50,060 nt of DNA, from positions 1-50,060 of the forward strand of contig JANDLU010000018.1 of NCBI GenBank assembly GCA_024330215.1. Direction: 5' to 3'. Below the pieces are notes generated by a model. That model saw only the letters and a program-made list of their open reading frames with translations. It was not told where the DNA came from and made no database searches. Of this stretch, positions 1-6,729 are shown piece by piece. Within the stretch, counting starts at the first letter, position 1; each line of letters opens with the position of its first letter. Made by a program: the position numbers and the translations under genes. The DNA comes from Candidatus Gaiellasilicea maunaloa. GTDB lineage: Bacteria > Actinomycetota > Thermoleophilia > Gaiellales > Gaiellaceae.

Positions 1-9
1 AGGGGAGGC

Positions 10-852
10 GTGCTCGTCGTGATGGCGGTCGTCGGCACGATCGTCTATGCGGCGAGCGCCGTCCGCTACTGGGCGATCTTCCGGCATCGTCCCAAGTTGC
101 TCCCGACGGCCGTCATCGCGTGCTTCCTGCTGCTGTCCGAGGCGATGATCGGCGTTGCGGTCACGGGGGAGCGCAAGTGGCACGCGAGCTGGTGGGAATG
201 GCACGGCCTGATCGTGCTCGCCTATTTGATCATAGGCTTTGCGGCTCGTCGCGAATGGCGTGACGAGCGCTTCCGGCATCTCTATCTTTCGTCGACGCGC
301 GAGCGCCATCAGGACATCAGCGTCCTCGGCGATCTCGTCGGGTTCACGAGCTTCGCGGAGCGGTCGGCGCCGGTCGACGTCGCTGCAGTGCTCAATGCGT
401 ACTGGGGTACCGCGGCGCCGCTGATCACGCGTCGGTTCGGAGGGGAGGTCGAGAAGTTCATCGGCGACGGGATCGTCGCCACCTTCAACAGCCGCGGCGA
501 CCAGCCCGACCATGCGCTACGGGCTTCGCGTGCGGCTCTCGCGCTCCAACGGACCTTCGCCGCTCTCGCCGACGAGCGTCCGGATTGGCCGCGCCTGCGC
601 ATCGGCGTCAACAGTGGCGAAGCAGTATTTCGCGAGATCGGAGGCGACGGGCACGTCGCCTACGCCTTGGTGGGCGACACCGTCAACACCGGTTCGCGTC
701 TCGAGAGTCTCGCTCCACCCGGCGGGGTGCTGATCGGCGCGAAGACGTACCGGAAGCTGCCGGCCGGCGCGTCGGTCGAGGCGAAGAGCGGATTGCGGGT
801 CAAGGGCAAAGCGGACGTCGTCGACGCCTACGTCTTGCTCGCGCTTTCCTGA
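10..852 (+). CDS. Membrane-linked class III adenylate/guanylate cyclase (5' end probably cut by window)
   Basis: Predicted to make a cyclic nucleotide (cAMP or cGMP) from the NTP at the inner face of the membrane. The first ~75 residues hold about three hydrophobic segments, followed by the cyclase homology domain at roughly residues 105-230. Visible motifs are the first metal-binding Asp in GDLVGFTSFAE, the FGGEVEKFIGDG block with the second Asp, and the late GDTVNTGSRLE motif. The GTG at 10 is only the first start available: the frame is open back to base 1 and no well-spaced RBS is visible, so more membrane helices are probably encoded upstream. Base specificity cannot be read here. The domain is clear; the start is uncertain. 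Confidence 0.85.
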   Translation: MLVVMAVVGTIVYAASAVRYWAIFRHRPKLLPTAVIACFLLLSEAMIGVAVTGERKWHASWWEWHGLIVLAYLIIGFAARREWRDERFRHLYLSSTRERHQDISVLGDLVGFTSFAERSAPVDVAAVLNAYWGTAAPLITRRFGGEVEKFIGDGIVATFNSRGDQPDHALRASRAALALQRTFAALADERPDWPRLRIGVNSGEAVFREIGGDGHVAYALVGDTVNTGSRLESLAPPGGVLIGAKTYRKLPAGASVEAKSGLRVKGKADVVDAYVLLALS

Positions 853-866
853 TCCTCACCCCGGCG

Positions 867-886
867 GACCCGGCTCGGGCCGGGTC
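867..886 (+). terminator. Hairpin after the cyclase gene
   Basis: Perfect 8-bp stem GACCCGGC / GCCGGGTC around a TCGG tetraloop, starting 15 nt after the cyclase stop. There is no T tract, which is common for terminator hairpins in GC-rich actinobacteria. No gene is seen between here and the cupin remnant at ~1078. Confidence 0.5.
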
Positions 887-986
887 AGCGGCAGCCAAGC
901 CTCTTACTGATCGGCTTGCTCATCGCCGTTACGCGGTCGTCTCTCGGCTCGAGTTCGAGCTGTTCACCCGGTGCGTCGGTGCCGAC

Positions 987-1688
987 TCAGCTCCTGCTCG
1001 TGCCAATGCTCTTCGTCCTCCCCCTGCGGACGGTGCCGCTGGCCGTCGCGGCGGCTCTCGCACTCGGATCCTGCGTCGGAGCTGACGTTCGGGGTCGAGG
1101 CGAAGAGGTCGTCGCCGGTCCGGCTGTGTTCGTCCTCGTTCCGCCGGGCGTCGAGCACACCTTCGCGAATCTCGGCGACGCGGTCGTGCGGATGGTCAAC
1201 GTCCACGCGCCGCCGGCTTCGACCTCCGACTCGAAGAAACGTAGTGTTGGAACAACACTACGGGCCTGTCCGAAAAGTGGTCGCCAGGCGCCCTGATCCA
1301 CCTTTCGACAGGCCCCTAAGTCGTCAGGCCGGCTCGATAGCTCGACCGGGTTCCCGGCCGGGTCCTCGACGAGGATCTGCTTGCCGCCGACGCCCGCCAG
1401 GACGGCGTTGCGAAACCGGGCACCGGCGTTGCACAGCCGCTCCACGACCTCTTCGATCGCGTCGACCTCGACGACGAGGCGATTCCAGCCGCCCGATTCG
1501 GGCTCTCGGCCGTCCGGCATCGATTGCGCCGCCGAGCTGCGTGGCCCGCTCAGCCACAGCGACAGGTCGTCCCGCTTCACGGCCGCGAATGCTGGTCCCA
1601 TCCGTTGCTCCAGCTCGAAGTCGAGCTGGTCGACGTAGAATGCGACGGCCGCGTCGACGTCGTGCACGAGGTAGCGAATCGTCGCCAC
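987..1688 (-). CDS. VOC (glyoxalase/bleomycin-resistance fold) protein with read-through tail
   Basis: Small metal-dependent VOC-family domain; substrate unknown. Residues 1-~122 carry the family pattern: IRYLVHDVDAAVAFYVDQLDF at the start and ILVEDPAGNPVEL at the end. After that the frame runs about 110 codons through the hairpin repeat at 1262-1316, the palindrome at 1240-1262 and antisense to the cupin remnant. Family members normally stop a few residues after NPVEL, so the native stop was probably lost and the tail is not a folded domain (inference). The start is GTG, one base after the DUF3830 stop, so the two are translationally coupled. It ends the purine-catabolism arm. Confidence 0.7.
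   Translation of the reverse strand: MATIRYLVHDVDAAVAFYVDQLDFELEQRMGPAFAAVKRDDLSLWLSGPRSSAAQSMPDGREPESGGWNRLVVEVDAIEEVVERLCNAGARFRNAVLAGVGGKQILVEDPAGNPVELSSRPDDLGACRKVDQGAWRPLFGQARSVVPTLRFFESEVEAGGAWTLTIRTTASPRFAKVCSTPGGTRTNTAGPATTSSPRPRTSAPTQDPSARAAATASGTVRRGRTKSIGTSRS
1078..1221 (+). pseudogene. Cupin C-terminal remnant
   Basis: About 48 codons translate to a recognisable cupin tail (VFVLVPPGVEHTFANLGD, then a VRMVNVHAPP strand). The VPPGVEHTFAN block is the second conserved cupin motif. The upstream part of the same open frame (916-1077) looks nothing like a cupin and lacks the first metal-binding HxH motif, so only the 3' end of a former gene remains. It lies directly before a palindromic repeat and a longer hairpin, so repeat insertion or recombination may have caused the decay (inference). 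Confidence 0.55.
1240..1262 (+). repeat. Palindromic repeat copy 1 (GTGTTG-gaa-CAACAC family)
   Basis: Arms CGTAGTGTTG / CAACACTACG (10 bp) around GAA. The core matches six further copies in this window. The outer arm bases differ (GTA instead of CTT) but remain complementary, as expected if the hairpin rather than the sequence is conserved. Confidence 0.8.
1262..1316. repeat. 55-bp imperfect inverted repeat (MITE-like hairpin)
   Basis: The left arm GGGCCTGTCCGAAAAGTGG is almost the reverse complement of the right arm CCACCTTTCGACAGGCCC, with a small inner CAGG-CGC-CCTG hairpin. It abuts palindrome copy 1. The terminal 13 bases GACAGGCCCCTAA recur at 11834-11846, and GGCCTGTCC recurs near 6694. 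The ends resemble terminal inverted repeats of an insertion element with nothing between them, but no transposase is seen. Confidence 0.5.
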
Positions 1689-1689
1689 G

Positions 1690-2097
1690 TCAGGCCTCGC
1701 GGAACGAGATCTCCTGCGCGCCCTCCCAGAGCGTCACCCGGCCGAGCTCCCTCAGCTGCTCCTGTCCCTGGACGAGCGTCGCGAAGTGGTTCGCCCACAG
1801 GTGGCCCGCCTTGCTCGCGAAGCTGCAGTAGCCATAGGGGAAGAGGAGCTCGGTCTCGCTCTGGCCGCCCGGGTAGAGCGCGAGCTCGCCGGGATGGGGA
1901 TAGCTGGTTGCGTTCTCGGGCCCGATCCCGAGCTCGCGGTCGCCCCAGGGGATCCAGTTCGACTCGCCGCTCCAACGGCAGTGGATGATCCTGTCCTCGA
2001 GCGGGAGGATCCCCTTGAACGCGGCGACCGTCTGCGGCGCCAGCTCGTCCTCGAAGCGGGCGAGGAAGCGCATTCCGGCGGCGGTGATCTCGAGCAC
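1690..2097 (-). CDS. DUF3830 family protein
   Basis: 135 residues matching the DUF3830 pattern as I remember it: an N-terminal AAFKGILPLEDRIIHCRWSGE stretch, then ATSYPHPGELALYPGG and the diagnostic SETELLFPYGYCSFASKAG block. The family has a cyclophilin-like fold and no established enzymatic role. It tends to lie beside amidohydrolase or purine/hydantoin catabolism genes, as here, between puuD and a VOC gene on the same strand. A role in processing a urate breakdown product is possible but unproven. The family call is firm; the function is unknown. Confidence 0.8.
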   Translation of the reverse strand: MLEITAAGMRFLARFEDELAPQTVAAFKGILPLEDRIIHCRWSGESNWIPWGDRELGIGPENATSYPHPGELALYPGGQSETELLFPYGYCSFASKAGHLWANHFATLVQGQEQLRELGRVTLWEGAQEISFREA

Positions 2098-2121
2098 GGT
2101 CTGAATCTAGCGGGGCGGAAC

Positions 2122-3282
2122 CTACCTCGCGCCGGCCGCCCACGCGACGAGGAGATCGCGCTCCTCGTCGGTCATCCCGGTGGCGTTCCCGGGCGGCATG
2201 GCGCGGGAGGAGACCTGGCTCCCGATCAGCGACGCGTTGGCCCGGATCCCGTCGAGCGTCTCCAGGCGGACGCCGTTCGGCGCCGAGGGGCCGACGTGGC
2301 ACTCGGTGCAGCGCTCGGTCACGATCGCCTCGGCCTCGGCGTCGGTGACCTGTCGCGCGACGGCGGGCGTGTCCTCCGGCGCGAGCACTACCGCGAGCGC
2401 GACCGCGCCGATCCCGACCGCAGCGGGGATCCACCACGCGCGACGCCCCTGGTGCCAGAGGTTGAAGAAGTGGCGGATTACGGCGACGAGTGCGAAGAGC
2501 GCCAGGAGGACGAGCCACGCGTACCCGCTGCCGAAGGTGAAGGCGAAGTGCCCGGCGAGCATCGTGAAGACGACCGGGAGGGTCAGGTAGTTGTTGTGCA
2601 CCGAGCGCTGCTTGGCTCGCAGGCCCGGTGCGGGGTCGGGCTCGCGGAACTCCTGCTTCGCGCGGACGAGCTCCCAGTGGGCGGGGATGATCGTGAAGAA
2701 GACGTTCGCGGCCATGATCGTTCCGAGCATCGCGCCGACCTGGAGATAGGCGGCGCGGGCGGCGAAGAGCTCGCCGGCCGCCCAGGCCGAGGCGATCACG
2801 AGTGCCGTCACGAAGCCCGCAACGGCCCGGTCGTCACGGAGCACGCGGCAAGCAGCGTCGTAGAGGAGCCAGGCGAGTACGAGCCCCGCGCCCGAGATCG
2901 CCGCGGCCTGCCAGCCGCTCAGATCCGCAACCGCAGGGTCGCTCAGCCGCGTGTCGGGATCCGTCCAGTAGAGAACGACGAGCAGCGCGAAGCCGGAGAG
3001 CCACGTCGTATAGGCCTCCCACTTGAACCAGTGCAGGTGCTCCGGCAGCTTCGGCGGCGCGACCCTGTACTTCTGCGAGTGGTAGAAGCCGCCGCCGTGA
3101 ACGCCCCAATACTCGCCGGCGACGCCCTCCTTCGCCTCCCTCGGCGGCGCAAGGCCGAGGTCGAGCCGGATGAAGTAGAAAGACGCGCCGATCCACGCGA
3201 TCCCGGCGACGACGTGGAGGAAGCGCAGGACGAGGTCGGCGACGTCTCTCAGGTAGTCCGCGTCCACCGGTTCTGCTCCCAT
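2122..3282 (-). CDS. puuD: Membrane urate hydroxylase with C-terminal cytochrome c domain
   Basis: Oxidises urate to 5-hydroxyisourate at the membrane, passing electrons to a c-type haem instead of making hydrogen peroxide as soluble uricase does. 386 residues: about eight transmembrane segments (residues ~15-300, beginning VLRFLHVVAGIAWIGASFYFIRL), then a C-terminal cytochrome c domain with the haem site CTECH and a distal Met in SRAMPPGN. The PuuD signature YWGVHGGGFYHSQKY is present near residue 60. The ATG start overlaps the uraD 3' end by 34 bp. It sits between uraD and the DUF3830 gene, exactly where the urate step belongs. Confidence 0.92.
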   Translation of the reverse strand: MGAEPVDADYLRDVADLVLRFLHVVAGIAWIGASFYFIRLDLGLAPPREAKEGVAGEYWGVHGGGFYHSQKYRVAPPKLPEHLHWFKWEAYTTWLSGFALLVVLYWTDPDTRLSDPAVADLSGWQAAAISGAGLVLAWLLYDAACRVLRDDRAVAGFVTALVIASAWAAGELFAARAAYLQVGAMLGTIMAANVFFTIIPAHWELVRAKQEFREPDPAPGLRAKQRSVHNNYLTLPVVFTMLAGHFAFTFGSGYAWLVLLALFALVAVIRHFFNLWHQGRRAWWIPAAVGIGAVALAVVLAPEDTPAVARQVTDAEAEAIVTERCTECHVGPSAPNGVRLETLDGIRANASLIGSQVSSRAMPPGNATGMTDEERDLLVAWAAGAR

Positions 3283-3683
3283 CTGACTCGGGCGATCGCA
3301 CAGAGCTCCCGCAGCCCAGTCTCGAGCTCCTGCTCCCGGCTCCGGCGGAGCCGCTCGCGGAGCACGGGCAGGAGCTCCTCGCGCGGGCGGCCGGCCACGA
3401 AGACGACGAAGGCGAAGCCGAAGCGTCGCTCGTACTCCTCGTTCAGGCGGGCGAGCTCGGCGAGCACATGCGCGTCCCCGCCGTGCTGCTCGGGCGAGCG
3501 CTCGCCGATCCGTGGGTGCGCGGCCAGCGCGGCAAACTGGTCCTCGTCGGGCAGCGCGAGCGCGACCTCCTCGGCGACGGCGAGCGGGTCGTCTCGCGCA
3601 GCCAGCTCCTCGACGAGCCGCGTCCGCCCCGAGAAGAGCGGCGCCAGCTCGGCGGCGCTCAGCTGCCGCGGTAGCTCGCGCAC
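3249..3683 (-). CDS. uraD: OHCU decarboxylase
   Basis: Third enzyme of urate degradation: decarboxylates 2-oxo-4-hydroxy-4-carboxy-5-ureidoimidazoline to (S)-allantoin. 144 residues, all in the family region, with the catalytic-His motif AAHPRIGERSPEQ and the conserved FGFAFVVFVAGRP strand. The start is GTG, overlapping uraH by 25 bp; its 3' end overlaps puuD. Overlaps on both sides indicate a single transcript with coupled translation. Confidence 0.93.
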   Translation of the reverse strand: MRELPRQLSAAELAPLFSGRTRLVEELAARDDPLAVAEEVALALPDEDQFAALAAHPRIGERSPEQHGGDAHVLAELARLNEEYERRFGFAFVVFVAGRPREELLPVLRERLRRSREQELETGLRELCAIARVRWEQNRWTRTT

Positions 3684-3946
3684 GAGTAGGGGGAGACGAG
3701 GAGCGGTACGTGGAAGTGGCCGTCGCCGAGCTCGACCTCCAGCTCGACGCGCGTGAAGAACGGCGAAGGTGGGTGGAAGACGAGCCGATACGTGCCGGGG
3801 TCGAGGTCGTCGCCGAGCCGCGCGCGCCCGTACTCGTCGGTGTGCGCGACCGCTACGAGCCTCGAGCCGCGATAGAGCTCGACCGAGACGTCGGCGGCCG
3901 GCTCACCGGCCCCCGTGTCGAGGACATGTGTCGAGATCGAGGTCAT
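3659..3946 (-). CDS. uraH: 5-hydroxyisourate hydrolase (transthyretin-like)
   Basis: Hydrolyses 5-hydroxyisourate to OHCU, between PuuD and UraD. 95 residues, the usual length. It starts with STHVLDTGAGEPA, which carries the N-terminal active-site His, and ends with the hallmark SYRGS tetrapeptide of bacterial HIU hydrolases. The motif before it reads SPYSCASYRGS where most homologues have SPYGYSTYRGS, so the Gly-Tyr pair is changed; the catalytic residues are intact. It lies 10 bp after the 8-oxoguanine deaminase stop. Confidence 0.93.
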   Translation of the reverse strand: MTSISTHVLDTGAGEPAADVSVELYRGSRLVAVAHTDEYGRARLGDDLDPGTYRLVFHPPSPFFTRVELEVELGDGHFHVPLLVSPYSCASYRGS

Positions 3947-3956
3947 GCTCGTCGTC

Positions 3957-5288
3957 TCATTGGGGGAATCTTCGCGCTTGGACCCGATGGAGGCGCGCGA
4001 TCTCCCGCTCGTCCGCCCGGACGAGCGCGCCGTCGTCGACGACGAGCTCGCCGCCGACGTACAGCCGGTCGACGCGATGCGGCCCGGAGAAGACGAGTCC
4101 GTCGACGGGATCCGCCGCGCCGCCGAGCTCGAGTCCGTCCGTCCGCCAGACCGCGAGGTCGGCGCACTTGCCGGGCGAGAGCTCGCCGATGTCGTTGCGT
4201 CCGAGCACCGCCGCTCCGCCGCGTGTGCCCAGCCGGAGCGCGTCGCGTGACGTCAGCGCCGCCGGCCCGCCGATTCCACGCGCTACGAGCAGCGCCTGCT
4301 TCACCTCCAGGAAGAGGTCGCTGCGCTCGTTCGAGGCGGAGCCGTCGACGCCGAGGCCGACGCGGACGCCTGCATCGATCAGCCTGCGCACCGGCGCGAT
4401 CCCGGCACCGAGCCGGAGGTTCGAGCTCGGGCAGTGGGCGACGCCGGTTCCCGCGTCGGCGAAGCGGCCGATCTCGGCGTCGGCGAGGTGGACGCAATGG
4501 GCGCACCAGACGTCATCGGCCAGCCAGCCGAGCTGCTCGAGGTACTCGCCGGGCGAGCAGCCGAACCGCTCGCGGCAGAACGCCTCCTCCTCGACGGTCT
4601 CGGCCAGGTGCGTGTGCAGCTGCAGCCCGAGCTTGCGCGCGAGCGCTGCCGACTCGGTCATCAACTCGCGTGTCACCGAGAACGGCGAGCAAGGGGCGAC
4701 CGCGATCTGGACGCGCGCGCCCGGGCCGGGCTCGTGCAGCGCGGCGAGGCGCTTCGTGTCCTCGAGGATCTCATCCAGCGTCTCGACCACGGAGTCCGGT
4801 GGCAGGCCGCCGTTGGACTCGCCGAGATCCATGGAGCCGCGGGAGGCGACGATCCGGACACCGAGCTCCCGCGCCGCCTGCAGCTCCGCCTCGATCAGGC
4901 CCTGCTCGCCGTGCGGGAAGACGTAGTGGTGGTCGAACACGGTGCCGCACCCCGAGAGCGCGAGCTCGCCGAGACCCGTGCGGGCGGCCGCGTACTCTGC
5001 CTCGGCATCGAGCCGCGCCCAGGTCGGATAGAGCTCGACGAGCCACTCGAAGAGCGTTCCCTGCGGTGCACGGGCGCGAGTGAGGGTCTGGTAGAGGTGA
5101 TGGTGCGTGTTCACGAGCGCGGGCGTCACGACCGCGCCGGCGAGATCGCTGCGCTCGTCCGCCGCCGGCTCCTCGTCCGCGCCGGTCATGGTGACGAAGC
5201 CGTCCTCGACGAGGATCCAGCCATCCGGATGCTCGGTGCCCGCGTCGTCCATCGTGACCACGTGCGCGTGCGCGAGCAGGGATTTCAT
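3957..5288 (-). CDS. 8-oxoguanine deaminase-type amidohydrolase
   Basis: Zinc-dependent cytosolic amidohydrolase of the TrzN/AtzB/8-oxoguanine deaminase group; deamination of 8-oxoguanine would give urate and feed puuD. 443 residues. Metal ligands are seen in NTHHHLYQ (residue ~60), HTHLAET (~225) and the CAHCVHL block (~260), with the late Asp in GVDGSASNERSDL (~310). Other related activities (hydroxydechloroatrazine or guanine deaminase) cannot be excluded from sequence, but its place at the head of the urate operon favours 8-oxoguanine. The ATG is preceded at 8 nt by a TACGGT box, so the transcript may be leaderless. Confidence 0.82.
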   Translation of the reverse strand: MKSLLAHAHVVTMDDAGTEHPDGWILVEDGFVTMTGADEEPAADERSDLAGAVVTPALVNTHHHLYQTLTRARAPQGTLFEWLVELYPTWARLDAEAEYAAARTGLGELALSGCGTVFDHHYVFPHGEQGLIEAELQAARELGVRIVASRGSMDLGESNGGLPPDSVVETLDEILEDTKRLAALHEPGPGARVQIAVAPCSPFSVTRELMTESAALARKLGLQLHTHLAETVEEEAFCRERFGCSPGEYLEQLGWLADDVWCAHCVHLADAEIGRFADAGTGVAHCPSSNLRLGAGIAPVRRLIDAGVRVGLGVDGSASNERSDLFLEVKQALLVARGIGGPAALTSRDALRLGTRGGAAVLGRNDIGELSPGKCADLAVWRTDGLELGGAADPVDGLVFSGPHRVDRLYVGGELVVDDGALVRADEREIARLHRVQARRFPQ

Positions 5289-5314
5289 GCCCGAGTACCG
5301 TACTCTTCCGAGCC
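5289..5314. promoter_or_regulatory. 26-bp divergent promoter of the purine island with overlapping -10 boxes
   Basis: On the plus strand TACTCT (5301-5306) lies 8 nt before the GTG of the xanthine dehydrogenase FAD subunit. On the minus strand TACGGT (5302-5297) lies 8 nt before the ATG of the deaminase. The two boxes share bases inside the inverted repeat AGTAC-C-GTACT (5294-5304). Each -35 region would fall inside the other gene. One bound protein could control both arms (inference). Confidence 0.55.
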
Positions 5315-6106
5315 GTGGAGGTCCTCACCCCCCGTTCCCTCGACGAGGCGCTCAGCGTCAAGGCCGAGCGGCCCGACGCGCGTCCGATCGCCGGCGGCAC
5401 CGATCTCCTCGTCGAGCTGAACTTCGATCGCGCGCGCCCCGAGACGCTCCTCAACCTGAACGAGGTCCCAGAGCTGCGGGGCTGGTCGCGCGAGAACGGG
5501 ACGCTGCGGCTCGGCTCGGGGCTCACCTACGCCGAGGCGATGCGGGCGCCCTTGGCAGAGCTCGTGCCGGCGCTCGCGGAGGCGTCGCGCACGGTCGGCT
5601 CGCCGCAGATCCGAACGCGTGGGACGCTTGGCGGCAACCTGGGAACCGCCTCGCCGGCGGGCGACGCGCTGCCGCCGCTGCTCGTGGAGGGCGCGCAGGT
5701 CGAGCTCGGCAGTCTTCGCGGGGTTCGGAGCCTGCCCCTCTCGGAGTTCCTCGTCGGGCCGAAACGGAATGCGCTCGAGCCGGACGAGCTCGTGCTCGCC
5801 GTGCGGCTGCTGCCGAGCGCCCAGCCGCAGACCTTCATGAAGGTCGGGCCGCGGAACGCGATGGTGATCGCCGTCTGCTCGCTCGCGCTCGTCGCCGACC
5901 GAGAGCGCGGCGAGCTGCGGGCCGCCTACGGTTCTTCGGGCCCGGTCGTCGGGCTCGTGACCGCGCCGCTCGAGGAGCGCGACCACTTCGCCGACACGGT
6001 TGCCGCGGCCGCCTCGCCGATCGACGATGTCCGCGGCACGGCGATCTATCGGCGGCATGCGCTGCGGGTTCTGGCGGAACGTGCCATGGAGCGGTGTCTG
6101 GCATGA
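5315..6106 (+). CDS. xdhB: Xanthine dehydrogenase FAD-binding subunit
   Basis: Carries FAD and passes electrons from the Fe-S subunit to NAD+ or another acceptor. 263 residues of the CoxM/XdhB type: ARPIAGGTDLLVELNF near residue 26 and TRGTLGGNLGTASPAGD near residue 105 are the two FAD pyrophosphate-contacting glycine motifs; the C-terminal CO-dehydrogenase-flavoprotein domain follows. The start is GTG, set by the TACTCT box 8 nt upstream and by alignment of the MEVLTPRSLDEAL opening to the family. First gene of the plus-strand arm, followed 10 bp later by the Fe-S subunit. Confidence 0.9.
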   Translation: MEVLTPRSLDEALSVKAERPDARPIAGGTDLLVELNFDRARPETLLNLNEVPELRGWSRENGTLRLGSGLTYAEAMRAPLAELVPALAEASRTVGSPQIRTRGTLGGNLGTASPAGDALPPLLVEGAQVELGSLRGVRSLPLSEFLVGPKRNALEPDELVLAVRLLPSAQPQTFMKVGPRNAMVIAVCSLALVADRERGELRAAYGSSGPVVGLVTAPLEERDHFADTVAAAASPIDDVRGTAIYRRHALRVLAERAMERCLA

Positions 6107-6116
6107 GGATCGGGGC

Positions 6117-6572
6117 GTGAAGATTCGCCTGACCGTCAACGGAGAGCCGCGAGAGGCCGACGTCTGGGCCGGCGAGAGTCTGCTGACGACGCTGCGCGAC
6201 ACGCTCGAGCTGCCGGGATCGAAGAACGCGTGCGAGCAGGGCGAGTGCGGCTCGTGCTCGGTGCTGCTCGACGGTGCGCTCGTCTGTGCGTGCCTCGTGC
6301 TGGCCGCTCAGGCGGACGGCCACGAGGTGACGACGGTCGAGGGGCTCGCCGACCGCGAGGAGCTCCACCGCGTACAGCGTGCGTTCGTTGAGGCTGGAGC
6401 CGTCCAGTGCGGCTTCTGCACCCCCGGCCTCGTGGTCGCGACCGCGGCGCTGCTCGAGGCGAATCCCGACCCCTCGGACGACGAGATGCGGGAAGCGCTC
6501 TCCGGCAATCTCTGCCGCTGCACCGGGTACGCGAAGATCTTCGACGCGGTTCGCCTGGCAGCCCGCTCGTGA
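6117..6572 (+). CDS. xdhC: Xanthine dehydrogenase [2Fe-2S] subunit
   Basis: Small electron-transfer subunit with two [2Fe-2S] clusters. 151 residues from GTG 6117 (VKIRLTVNGEPREADV). The N-terminal ferredoxin-type cluster site is CEQGECGSC plus the Cys in LDGALVC; the C-terminal site is CGFC and CRC within LSGNLCRCTGYAKI. The open frame extends back to 6000, but the protein family begins at VKIRLTVNG, and 6000-6116 overlaps the FAD subunit, so GTG 6117 is chosen. Confidence 0.93.
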   Translation: MKIRLTVNGEPREADVWAGESLLTTLRDTLELPGSKNACEQGECGSCSVLLDGALVCACLVLAAQADGHEVTTVEGLADREELHRVQRAFVEAGAVQCGFCTPGLVVATAALLEANPDPSDDEMREALSGNLCRCTGYAKIFDAVRLAARS

Positions 6573-6729
6573 AGGCCGCGGCGAGGAACGACTTGGCCCG
6601 AACGGACAGGTGCGCTGACCGTGGCACCGCGTCGTTTTGGGGGCCACCGCTCCTCCTCCCCGCTCTGAGCGTAACGCTCGCGAGGCCTGTCCTTTGCAAC
6701 GCCGGCGTGCCAAGAGCGTGTCGGTTCTC
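6573..6729. other. 157-bp intergenic gap inside the xdh operon with small inverted repeats
   Basis: No gene is seen. GGACAGG near 6603 and CCTGTCC near 6698 are complementary, and GAGCG-TAA-CGCTC forms a small hairpin near 6667. The AGGCCTGTCC motif resembles the ends of the hairpin element at 1262-1316. Such a long gap is unusual in an otherwise tightly packed operon. Confidence 0.4.

Noticed and set aside
2834-3301. Long Arg/Ala-rich open frames overlapping known genes on both strands (e.g. 1786-3756, 3512-5083, 14631-17735, 42791-45361)
   Set aside because: Shadow frames caused by the high GC content. Their translations are low-complexity Arg/Ala/Gly strings with no family match, while the frames chosen carry clear catalytic motifs.
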